A stretch of DNA of 56,825 nucleotides from DAISIK01 sp036822055 (GTDB lineage Bacteria > Verrucomicrobiota > Verrucomicrobiia > Opitutales > Puniceicoccaceae), in NCBI GenBank assembly GCA_036822055.1, contig DAISIK010000015.1, positions 1-56,825 on the forward strand, in the 5' to 3' direction. Below the pieces are notes generated by a model. The model had not been told where the DNA came from. It made no database searches and worked only from the letters and a program-made list of their open reading frames with translations. A program made the translations under genes and the position numbers. Positions 39,970 to 47,260 of the stretch are shown piece after piece. Numbering within the stretch: the first letter of the stretch is position 1; each line of letters begins with the position of its first letter.

Positions 39970-40940
39970 ACGGGAGGTGCAACGGACTCAAGTAGACTGT
40001 TTAGTACCCTCGACACGGTCGCCCGCTCCTCAAGATACTCGAGCGAACGTCGCCTCAGCGAAAGCCGGTGGGCAAGAACCGGCACCGCTGTGAACTGTAC
40101 GTCCTCAGGGATCACAAAATCTCTACCGCAAATCAATGCCCTCGCCTGAGCAGCCCTTTTCAATCCGATCAAACCCCGCGTACTGATTCCCGCCCGAAAC
40201 TCAACTTCATTACGGGTTGCTGTCACCAACCTCAACAAATAATCGAGAAGGGTTTCTTCGACGTAGACCCCGTTGACCGCACGCTGGGCACGAGCTACCG
40301 CCACGGCATCAACCACCGGCTCAATCTCCATTTCGTCGTAGCGGGAATTCCCTGCCCGGAGGATCTCCATTTCATCATCCCTGGAAGGGTATCCCATCGA
40401 TAACCTGAGTAAAAACCGGTCCATCTGGCTCTCCGGAAGCGGAAACGTACCCTCGAAATCAACGGGGTTCTGCGTGGCAAAGACCATAAATGGCAGCCCG
40501 ACATCGTAGGCTGTTCCATCAACCGTTACCTTGGCACGCTCCATGGCCTCCAGGAGACTCGATTGGGTCTTCGGAGTGGTCCGATTAATCTCATCCGCCA
40601 GGACAATATTGGCAAAAACCGGACCCTTTCGAAACTCGAACTGACGGGACTGCTCATTGAAGATCGATACCCCCAGAATGTCCGATGGGAGCAAATCACT
40701 GGTAAACTGGATGCGGGAGAAGTCACAACGGATTGAGCGGGCCAACGAGTAGGCCAAGGTCGTCTTTCCGACTCCGGGTAAATCCTCGACCAAAACATGC
40801 CCTCCAGCGACCAAGGCCACCAAAACGTGATCAACAACCGTCTCCTTGCCCCGGATAACCCCACATATGTTCTCCTTCAACCTCCTGAAATCCTCGCGGA
40901 TATCGAGGATCTGAGTGCCTGAAGCTCCAAGTGTCTGCAT
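39966..40940 (-). CDS. MoxR-type AAA+ ATPase
   Basis: This 324-aa AAA+ chaperone-like ATPase has Walker A EDLPGVGKTTLAYSLARS, Walker B NIVLADEINRTTPKTQSS, sensor 1 VFATQNPVDFEGTFPLPE and a C-terminal lid with the winged segment. MoxR proteins act with vWA-domain partners in maturing envelope or metalloenzyme complexes. It is the promoter-proximal gene of the MoxR-DUF58-TgpA set and follows DUF445 after a 171-base gap with a short inverted repeat. The vWA proteins elsewhere in the window may be unrelated. Confidence 0.9.
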   Translation of the reverse strand: MQTLGASGTQILDIREDFRRLKENICGVIRGKETVVDHVLVALVAGGHVLVEDLPGVGKTTLAYSLARSIRCDFSRIQFTSDLLPSDILGVSIFNEQSRQFEFRKGPVFANIVLADEINRTTPKTQSSLLEAMERAKVTVDGTAYDVGLPFMVFATQNPVDFEGTFPLPESQMDRFLLRLSMGYPSRDDEMEILRAGNSRYDEMEIEPVVDAVAVARAQRAVNGVYVEETLLDYLLRLVTATRNEVEFRAGISTRGLIGLKRAAQARALICGRDFVIPEDVQFTAVPVLAHRLSLRRRSLEYLEERATVSRVLNSLLESVAPPV

Positions 40941-41020
40941 TTCTAGAGGTAAAGGGTTATTTCAAGTCCTTGCAACCGAGTCTTTGGAAAGCCCCGGTAA
41001 CTTTACAAATTCAAAAGGCT

Positions 41021-41044
41021 CGAAGATAGCCCAATAAATCTTCG
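41021..41044 (-). terminator. Weak hairpin between DUF445 and moxR genes
   Basis: CGAAGAT and ATCTTCG form a 7-bp stem with a 10-base loop. On the minus strand it is followed by GAGCCTTTTG, a poor U-tract. It may be a weak terminator or a chance palindrome. Confidence 0.25.
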
Positions 41045-41111
41045 GAAAACTCGATTCGTGATCTCGAGGGAGAAAACTGCTAAGCCTTCTTCAGGAAGAG
41101 CATCTTGACCT

Positions 41112-41714
41112 CTAGAGTACCAAAACCAGGCCAACCTGGATAAAGCCGACCACCAACCCGATGAAGAATCCCCACCATTCAATTGCCCGAAATTCCTTAT
41201 TTGCAACCTTTCGGACAATCGCTTCCAAAACTGAATTATCGAATGCCTCAATCCGCTCCCGCATTAACCCAGCAAAATCGATGCGCTCGGCCGCATCCTG
41301 GCCCACCTTCTCCAAAAGGACCCCAGCTTCCCGCTCCAGTTCTTTTTCAACCCAGGCTTTGAGCTGCTCCAGAGTCGAAGGTCCAAGCAGTGCGCTCACC
41401 AAAGGCACTTTTTGCAGTCGGTTGACGAGGACCTCGTTTACCAAACGATCGGCCAAACCTTTGGTGTAGGAGTTGAGATCAAGCTTGCGAATCTGCTCCC
41501 CGATCAACTCTGCCGGTAGAATACTCTGCGCCACCGTTTGGCTAACTTTATCAGCCAGATCCTTTTTCCGGCGAGGAAGTAACCCTTGGAATTTAAATCC
41601 CAAGAGCCCTACGGGTTCCTTCGGTCGGAAGATAAACCGAATGGCCAGACGGTTCGTCAGCCAACCGATTCCCGCAGCTATCAGCGGCAAGAGTACTACC
41701 AGCTCCAAAGGCAT
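41112..41714 (-). CDS. DUF445 membrane protein
   Basis: The 200-aa protein resembles the DUF445/YheB family: an N-terminal helix with VLLPLIAAGIGWLTNRLAIR, a FRPKEPVGLLGFKFQG segment and LPRRKKDLADKV, and a C-terminal helix (WWGFFIGLVVGFIQVGLVLV). The region between is amphipathic and charged. The function is unknown; homologues in spore-formers are membrane-associated. It is downstream of icd by 39 bases and likely read from the same transcript. Confidence 0.8.
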   Translation of the reverse strand: MPLELVVLLPLIAAGIGWLTNRLAIRFIFRPKEPVGLLGFKFQGLLPRRKKDLADKVSQTVAQSILPAELIGEQIRKLDLNSYTKGLADRLVNEVLVNRLQKVPLVSALLGPSTLEQLKAWVEKELEREAGVLLEKVGQDAAERIDFAGLMRERIEAFDNSVLEAIVRKVANKEFRAIEWWGFFIGLVVGFIQVGLVLVL

Positions 41715-41753
41715 TGAAAGCTACCCAAGGATTCCGCCTTGGGAGATCAATCG

Positions 41754-42995
41754 TCACATGTTTGAGATGACAGCGTCGCCAAAGTCAGAACACTTGAGCT
41801 CGGTAGCACCATCAATCAGACGAGCAAGATCGTAGGTCACGGTCTTGTTTTCGATCGCTCCCTCGAGACCACGGATGATCAACTCAGCCGCCTCGGTCCA
41901 TCCAAGAAAGCGGAACATCATCTCACCAGATAGAATCACCGAACCGGGGTTAACCTTGTCCAAACCAGCGTACTTCGGAGCCGTTCCATGGGTGGCTTCA
42001 AACACCGCAAAGCCAGTTTCGTAGTTAATGTTCCCACCCGGAGCAATTCCGATCCCTCCAACTTGAGCCGCCAAAGCGTCGGAAATGTAATCGCCGTTCA
42101 AGTTGAGGGTGGCGATCACGTCGTAATCTGCCGGACGGGTCAGGATCTGTTGGAGAAATGCGTCGGCGATCACATCTTTAATGATGATGCCGTTCGGAAG
42201 CTGCATCCAGGGGCCACCGTCGATTTCTCTGGCTCCAAATTCCTCGGCTGCGAGCTCGTAACCCCAATCGCGGAAGGCGCCTTCGGTGAACTTCATGATG
42301 TTACCCTTGTGGACCAGGGTGACGCTCTTGCGGCCTTCTTCGATGGCATATTTAATTGCTGCCCGAACCAATCGCTGGGTCCCTTCCCTTGACACTGGCT
42401 TGATTCCGAATCCGGATGTGCTCGGGAAGCGAACCTTTTTAAACTTCTCCGGGAATGCCTTACTGATTATGCGACTGAATTCCGCTGCCTCCTCAGTTCC
42501 CTCTTGGAACTCAATGCCAGCATAAATATCTTCAGTGTTCTCGCGGAAGATGACCATGTCGATTGCCTCCGGTTTCCGCACCGGCGAAGAGATACCGTTG
42601 AAATAACGTACCGGACGTTGGCAAGTGAAGAGGTCGAGCTCCTGGCGAAGAGCGACATTGAGCGAGCGAATCCCTCCCCCCACCGGCGTGGTAAGCGGTC
42701 CCTTGATCCCAACCAGATACTTCCGAAAAGCCTCCAGGGTAGCTGCAGGCAACCACTCTCCGGTTTTCTTAAATGCTTTTTCCCCAGCTAGAACTTCCAG
42801 CCATTGGATCTTTCGAGACCCGTCATAGGCCTTTTCCACAGCCGCATCGAACACCCTCACAGAGGCGGCCCAGATGTCAGGGCCAATTCCGTCGCCTTCG
42901 ATGAAAGGTAAAATCAGATGATCGGGCACCACCAGAGCGCCTTCGTGTTGCGTGGCAGGCATTGCCTCAGTGGAGAGTGTTTGGGTTCCTTGCAT
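41754..42995 (-). CDS. icd: NADP-dependent isocitrate dehydrogenase
   Basis: Icd oxidises isocitrate to 2-oxoglutarate with NADP in the TCA cycle. LPFIEGDGIGPDIW, the IREN-like FRENTEDIYAGIE (phosphorylatable loop and substrate Arg region), LVHKGNIMKFTEGAFRDWG, DYDVIATLNLNGDYISDALAAQVGG (split here) and TAPKYAGLDKVNPGS are family blocks. The 413 aa length matches the dimeric E. coli-type enzyme. The alternative is the NAD form; the cofactor residues suggest NADP but are not conclusive. It is transcribed before DUF445. Confidence 0.93.
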   Translation of the reverse strand: MQGTQTLSTEAMPATQHEGALVVPDHLILPFIEGDGIGPDIWAASVRVFDAAVEKAYDGSRKIQWLEVLAGEKAFKKTGEWLPAATLEAFRKYLVGIKGPLTTPVGGGIRSLNVALRQELDLFTCQRPVRYFNGISSPVRKPEAIDMVIFRENTEDIYAGIEFQEGTEEAAEFSRIISKAFPEKFKKVRFPSTSGFGIKPVSREGTQRLVRAAIKYAIEEGRKSVTLVHKGNIMKFTEGAFRDWGYELAAEEFGAREIDGGPWMQLPNGIIIKDVIADAFLQQILTRPADYDVIATLNLNGDYISDALAAQVGGIGIAPGGNINYETGFAVFEATHGTAPKYAGLDKVNPGSVILSGEMMFRFLGWTEAAELIIRGLEGAIENKTVTYDLARLIDGATELKCSDFGDAVISNM

Positions 42996-43067
42996 GGTTG
43001 TATAGAAAGCAGATTCGACTCGCTGACGGAAAGCAAAAATTGAGCCTGAGGGTCGGCCAGTCCCCCC

Positions 43068-44507
43068 TCAGGCTCCTTCGTCCGGGAGACCGGCGGCCCG
43101 CCGAATATCTTTCAGACCGTCAAGGATTCTAACCTCGCCGGTTATCGCCCCCCTTCTGAACACACTCACCCACTTTGCGAGGCCCGCCTCAATCTTCGCT
43201 GAATCCCCTTCGTCCTTACCCTTGAAGTAAATGGCATTGAGGACCGGACGCACACTCTTTGTTGAGCGGTCGTAAAGATCAATCAACAAATCTGACCAGA
43301 ACCGGTTGAAGGCATCCGTTGGAAGGGTCATGGTGGTCGAAAAGTCGTTGGGCCAACCTGCCAAACGAGTCCGGTACTCAGGGTTGTTAGACATGACTTG
43401 AGACTCGGCCCTCGAGCGCACCCCGTCTTTTTCCCCGTCTCCCCAAACCTTTGGGGGCAAACCCTTTTTGACCCGGTCGCCCTCAATGCTCTTCACCATT
43501 TCATTAAATACCTTGGATGTCTCGGCGTCCATCCGATTTCGAAAATCTCGCGCTTCTTTCATCGATGCAAAACCCGACCGCTTCAAATAAGCCTCCACTC
43601 TTTTCTCGTGTTCGGCACGGCGCTGCTCAATAACTTCGTCGCTGGCCTGCAAGGTTATGGCGGAATCCATTGACTTTGAGGTAAATAAAAAAATGGTGTC
43701 CGGAAGCATTGATGCAGCGGTAGCGAAGATAAACTGATTGAGATTTTCTCTCAATGTCCTCGAATCCGGATCTGGCCCCAGTGGTGCCGGCACCTGCTTG
43801 AAAACAGCCGTTGCACTTCCCCTTGGTATGCCATAAGAGGTGGCACTTTGATTAAGGCCTCGAATGGTGGTTTCAAATTCGGACAAATTCTGGTCAGTCA
43901 CTGGGATTAACTGCGGACGCCAGGCCCAAATCCGCCTTTCGTCAAGAAAGATCACGTTAAACAGAGTCCCTCTTGGAAGGGCCCGTGTCTCCTTGACCAG
44001 CGAATCCTGGAGAATCTTGAAAGCAGGCAATCCCCCCTTGGAGTCGCGCATTGTATTGCCGCTGATATCAACCATGAAGAGGAATTTCTCCCCTCGCCCT
44101 CCCACGCCGAAAAAGGAAACCTGGGGCGCTGACAACGACAAACTTCCGGCCTGCATCCCGGCGCCAAGACCTCCGATGTTTCCCCCGATATTTGCAGTTG
44201 TCGCGATCGTGGGTAAGTCGATACTAATCGATTGCAACTCGACATTAGCGAGGGACTTTACCTCGATCCGGTTTCGTGGCCGCGAACTCTGTGCCTGTTT
44301 CTGCTTGAGTTGAGCCTGGAAATTTAGTTTCTGCGGGTCAATCGCTTGAATTTGCTCGGGCGGAATGAAGTCCTGGCCATCATCAAGAGCATACGAGAGC
44401 ATGGTCCATCCGCCGAAAATGATCAGAGCCACTCCATGTACGATCACGCTGATCAGAACGATGTACCAGATTAAGGGGTTATTCTTCCGGTTTGGTAGTT
44501 TAATCAT
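43068..44507 (-). CDS. TonB-like helix plus von Willebrand A-like domain protein
   Basis: The 479-aa protein begins with a cytoplasmic basic patch and one helix (about 12-38) containing SVIVHGVAL: Ser20 and His24 sit in the same SxxxH arrangement as the TonB helix that contacts ExbB/ExbD. A linker (LKQKQAQSSRPRNRIEV) and a Gly-rich stretch follow. From about residue 139 a vWA-like domain starts, with KFLFMVDISGNTMRDSKGG; the MIDAS DxSxS is altered to DISGN, so metal binding is doubtful. No TonB or TolA C-terminal domain is seen. It is the last gene of the ExbB/ExbD operon, two bases after an ExbD gene, so it is probably the periplasm-facing effector driven by the motor. No function is established. 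Confidence 0.75.
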   Translation of the reverse strand: MIKLPNRKNNPLIWYIVLISVIVHGVALIIFGGWTMLSYALDDGQDFIPPEQIQAIDPQKLNFQAQLKQKQAQSSRPRNRIEVKSLANVELQSISIDLPTIATTANIGGNIGGLGAGMQAGSLSLSAPQVSFFGVGGRGEKFLFMVDISGNTMRDSKGGLPAFKILQDSLVKETRALPRGTLFNVIFLDERRIWAWRPQLIPVTDQNLSEFETTIRGLNQSATSYGIPRGSATAVFKQVPAPLGPDPDSRTLRENLNQFIFATAASMLPDTIFLFTSKSMDSAITLQASDEVIEQRRAEHEKRVEAYLKRSGFASMKEARDFRNRMDAETSKVFNEMVKSIEGDRVKKGLPPKVWGDGEKDGVRSRAESQVMSNNPEYRTRLAGWPNDFSTTMTLPTDAFNRFWSDLLIDLYDRSTKSVRPVLNAIYFKGKDEGDSAKIEAGLAKWVSVFRRGAITGEVRILDGLKDIRRAAGLPDEGA

Positions 44508-44508
44508 T

Positions 44509-44958
44509 TTAAGCTCCTTCTACGCTAAAGGTCACCATTTCAATCCGAGCTGCCGCACAGGCGTCCAAAACATCAATCGTTCGCTGATGGGGAGAATCGG
44601 GATCCGCATCAATCAGGATAACGGTTTTCACCCCAGCTTTGTCCGAAGAAGCCTTTAGACGCGCCAAAATGCTGGTAAGTTCCGGCAATCCCGAAAAACT
44701 TGCCCGATCCACCAACTGATTGTTCAAAAATATAAAACCGTTGGGCGCGATGCTCACCAGGTGCTCACTCGGCATCTTGTCTGGATCAATGTCCTCCGGG
44801 GGAATTTCCGAGGGGATTGGCAAGGTCATCCGCAAGTCCGCCTCCTGTTGAATCGGAAGGAACATAAAGTAAATCAACAGGAGAAAAACAACGTCGATCA
44901 TCGAGGTGAGGTCGAACCGGTCGTTCGACTCAAGGGCTTCAATGCGCTTTGATTTCAC
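44509..44958 (-). CDS. ExbD/TolR-family protein (second copy)
   Basis: This 149-aa biopolymer-transport protein has the family helix with the proton-carrying Asp in DLTSMIDVVFLLLIYFMF and a periplasmic domain ending FSVEGA. ExbD/TolR dimers sit inside an ExbB/TolQ pentamer and convert proton flow into movement of TonB/TolA. It lies five bases from the other ExbD gene and one base before the TonB-like vWA gene. Having two different ExbD copies suggests a heterodimeric plug. Confidence 0.9.
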   Translation of the reverse strand: MKSKRIEALESNDRFDLTSMIDVVFLLLIYFMFLPIQQEADLRMTLPIPSEIPPEDIDPDKMPSEHLVSIAPNGFIFLNNQLVDRASFSGLPELTSILARLKASSDKAGVKTVILIDADPDSPHQRTIDVLDACAAARIEMVTFSVEGA

Positions 44959-44962
44959 AATT

Positions 44963-45376
44963 TTACTTTTGCTCGGTTGCGAAGATGATATCGAAAACCC
45001 CGGCGTCAGCCACCGCCTCCATCACCTTCCTCACCTCACGATGGGCCACCCCTGCATCACCACGGATATATATTTTGAAGTCGATCTCGGTGGAAGCACG
45101 TCTGCGGATCTCGGCTGAAAACGCATCCATGTCCTCATAGAGGAAGGCTCCGAGAAAGACGCTACCGTCGGAAGCGACGGTTACAAATTGCCGGTTTCGC
45201 TTCTCCTCAGGGACCTTGGCCTCAGCCGCTTGCGGCATCGTAATCTTGATCAATTCATCGGAGAGCAAGCTCGAGACGGTCATGAAGAACGCGATCAAGA
45301 GGAAGACCACATCAATCATCGGAGTGAGCTCGAAGTCGTCCGCCGGCTCTGATAGAGGGTCAAATTGAGCTTTCAT
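44963..45376 (-). CDS. ExbD/TolR-family protein (first copy)
   Basis: The 137-aa protein has ELTPMIDVVFLLIAFFM, the helix with the functional Asp, and a periplasmic domain with FKIYIRGDAGVAHREVRKVM, the typical ExbD C-terminal pattern. It differs clearly from the second copy in sequence and length, so the two are not a recent duplication. It follows the ExbB gene by 26 bases and precedes the second ExbD by four. Confidence 0.92.
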   Translation of the reverse strand: MKAQFDPLSEPADDFELTPMIDVVFLLIAFFMTVSSLLSDELIKITMPQAAEAKVPEEKRNRQFVTVASDGSVFLGAFLYEDMDAFSAEIRRRASTEIDFKIYIRGDAGVAHREVRKVMEAVADAGVFDIIFATEQK

Positions 45377-45402
45377 AAAGGCCAGTCTTCCAATCGTCTG
45401 AC

Positions 45403-46161
45403 TCAGGCCTTTTCGCGAACGCCAGAAACAAAATCGTAGTGGAACTGACCGATAGCGCGGTTAACCCGCGAGACGATCCGTCCGTATTTGTTTTTGAAAA
45501 AGAAGTAGAAGAACATGGCAGGGATACCTACCGCCATTCCCGTTGCCGTGGTGATCAGCGCCTCCGAGATATTTCCGGCGATTTCTTGGGGGCGACCCAC
45601 TCCACCTTGCATAATCTGTTGAAAGGCCTTGATCATCCCGAGCACCGTTCCGAGCAATCCGACCATCGGCGCCAAACTCGCTATCACCGAAAGATAGTTA
45701 ACATAGACATAAGGCCCGGCAAGCTCCTCGGTGGAGCTTTCTTCCATCGCATCGGAAATAGAACTTGGGTCAAAGGCTGCCAAATTGGCTCGCTCCATCC
45801 CCGCTAGCGCAATGTTCGTGACTGGAGAGGGGTTGGCCCGCAAGATCTCACAGGCCCCCTCGAAATCGAGCTCGGTCGCCTTGCTTTCGGCCTCGTTGAG
45901 GACCCCGATCTTCAAGAACTGCTGTTCCCGGATCGCGAGGAAGTTGTAAATGATCAGCCCGATTCCCGCCGATGAGAGGAAGAGAAGCGGATACATTGCG
46001 AATCCACCCAGCTTCCAATAATCCAAGAGCGTCAGGGTCTCCGTTGCCTCTTCCGAGGCTGAAGCTTGGGCCTCCGATTGGGCAGAGAGCACTTGAACGG
46101 CTAGCAGGCTCATTCCACAAATTGAAATAAGCGCTATGAATTTACGTATCGTCGGGGTCAT
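45403..46161 (-). CDS. ExbB/TolQ-family proton channel with N-terminal signal peptide
   Basis: The 252-aa MotA/TolQ/ExbB protein has a conserved C-terminal channel: a first helix after KLGGFAMYPLLFLSSAG, then SVIASLAPMVGLLGTVLGMI and ISEALITTATGMAVGIPAMFF, with the polar residues of the ExbB pore. Before these is a signal-peptide-like stretch (FIALISICGMSLLAVQVLSA, then QSEAQASAS), seen in some ExbB proteins with periplasmic extension. It should form the stator with the two ExbD proteins next to it. Confidence 0.92.
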   Translation of the reverse strand: MTPTIRKFIALISICGMSLLAVQVLSAQSEAQASASEEATETLTLLDYWKLGGFAMYPLLFLSSAGIGLIIYNFLAIREQQFLKIGVLNEAESKATELDFEGACEILRANPSPVTNIALAGMERANLAAFDPSSISDAMEESSTEELAGPYVYVNYLSVIASLAPMVGLLGTVLGMIKAFQQIMQGGVGRPQEIAGNISEALITTATGMAVGIPAMFFYFFFKNKYGRIVSRVNRAIGQFHYDFVSGVREKA

Positions 46162-46177
46162 AGGTTGTAGTAAAAAG

Positions 46178-47260
46178 TTATAAACGATTGGTCCAAACCG
46201 AGTCGGGGTAGAGAACCGTCAACTCGAGAGAAATAGCATCAGCTGCCTCGGTATTCTGAAGTTCCAAGTAAGTCTGCCTCGCGTAGTAAAGAATTTCCGG
46301 GCGCGAAGTTGCCGAGAGAGCCCCGTTAACCAGGGCGTTGCCGAAATGAACCAACGCTCCCATCGCATTCCCGTCGCCGAGGGCCAGCCGCCCGAGAACC
46401 AGGTGGTAAAGTGAAAAGTCAGAAGTTTCCTCGTCTGGCAGATCGATCAACTTCAACTTTCGCGCTGCCTCAGCAAAGCGATCGTTGGCCACGTCAAGGT
46501 ATAGCAACCAGAGCTGCGCCGAAACCGATATTGGTCCGCCGACCTCGGCAACTTGACTATAAAGAAGCCTTGCGCTCTCCTCGTTCCCTGCTGTTCGGAG
46601 GAGATTGGCTCGCTCTAGCCGCTTCTCAAGGTCATCTGGATTCAATGCATCAAGAGGAATTCTCACCGCCAAATCAGCGGCATCAGAGAGGTATTCTTTC
46701 TCAACGAGCATGTCGAAAAGGCGGTCGGTGGTTGCTGCTAGCTTCTCAGCCTGAATCGATACGGGGAGTTTTTGATGTAGCCAGAGCGCCTCTTCCACCT
46801 CTCCAATGCGCAAGAGAAGCTCAATGGCCACCCCGAGAAAGGAGTGCAGGTTGGTGTTGGCTTCGGGGATTGGTATAAAGGGAATCAGGGGATAAAATTC
46901 CCTCCTTAGATTCGCAAAAACGGCCTCTCGCTGCCCCTCTTCAGCGAACTGATAGAGTTGGCGCATATCGGAGTTGACCCGCACCGAGTAGAAGCCTCGG
47001 AGGGCGTTAAACGGAGTCATTAATTCCCCATCCCCCGGAGCCTGAGAGACGAGGCCGATCGGGTCGGTCCGAAGCAAACTCACGGTTGACCGATTCATCC
47101 CAAAACGAACCTGGGCCTCCACCGGTCTGAGACTTTGATTGAGCCGCGCTTCGAATTCTTCGCTCGAAGCGCGTTGGGCGAACAGCACCTGCGGCACAAT
47201 TCCAGTACCGACCAGCGCCGCAAGCAGAGCCAAAAATCCTCTATTCCGAAAAAACTTCAT
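46178..47260 (-). CDS. Secreted helical-repeat protein
   Basis: The 360-aa protein starts with a signal peptide (FLALLAALVGTGIVPQVLFA) and continues as repeated helix pairs, e.g. EEALWLHQKLPVSIQAEKL, DDLEKRLERANLLRTAGNEE and DGNAMGALVHFGNALVNGAL, reminiscent of TPR. There is no enzyme motif. The start ATG overlaps the 1012-aa TPR gene by four bases. It probably acts in the periplasm with the motor proteins encoded downstream; partner contacts are inferred from operon membership only. Confidence 0.7.
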   Translation of the reverse strand: MKFFRNRGFLALLAALVGTGIVPQVLFAQRASSEEFEARLNQSLRPVEAQVRFGMNRSTVSLLRTDPIGLVSQAPGDGELMTPFNALRGFYSVRVNSDMRQLYQFAEEGQREAVFANLRREFYPLIPFIPIPEANTNLHSFLGVAIELLLRIGEVEEALWLHQKLPVSIQAEKLAATTDRLFDMLVEKEYLSDAADLAVRIPLDALNPDDLEKRLERANLLRTAGNEESARLLYSQVAEVGGPISVSAQLWLLYLDVANDRFAEAARKLKLIDLPDEETSDFSLYHLVLGRLALGDGNAMGALVHFGNALVNGALSATSRPEILYYARQTYLELQNTEAADAISLELTVLYPDSVWTNRL

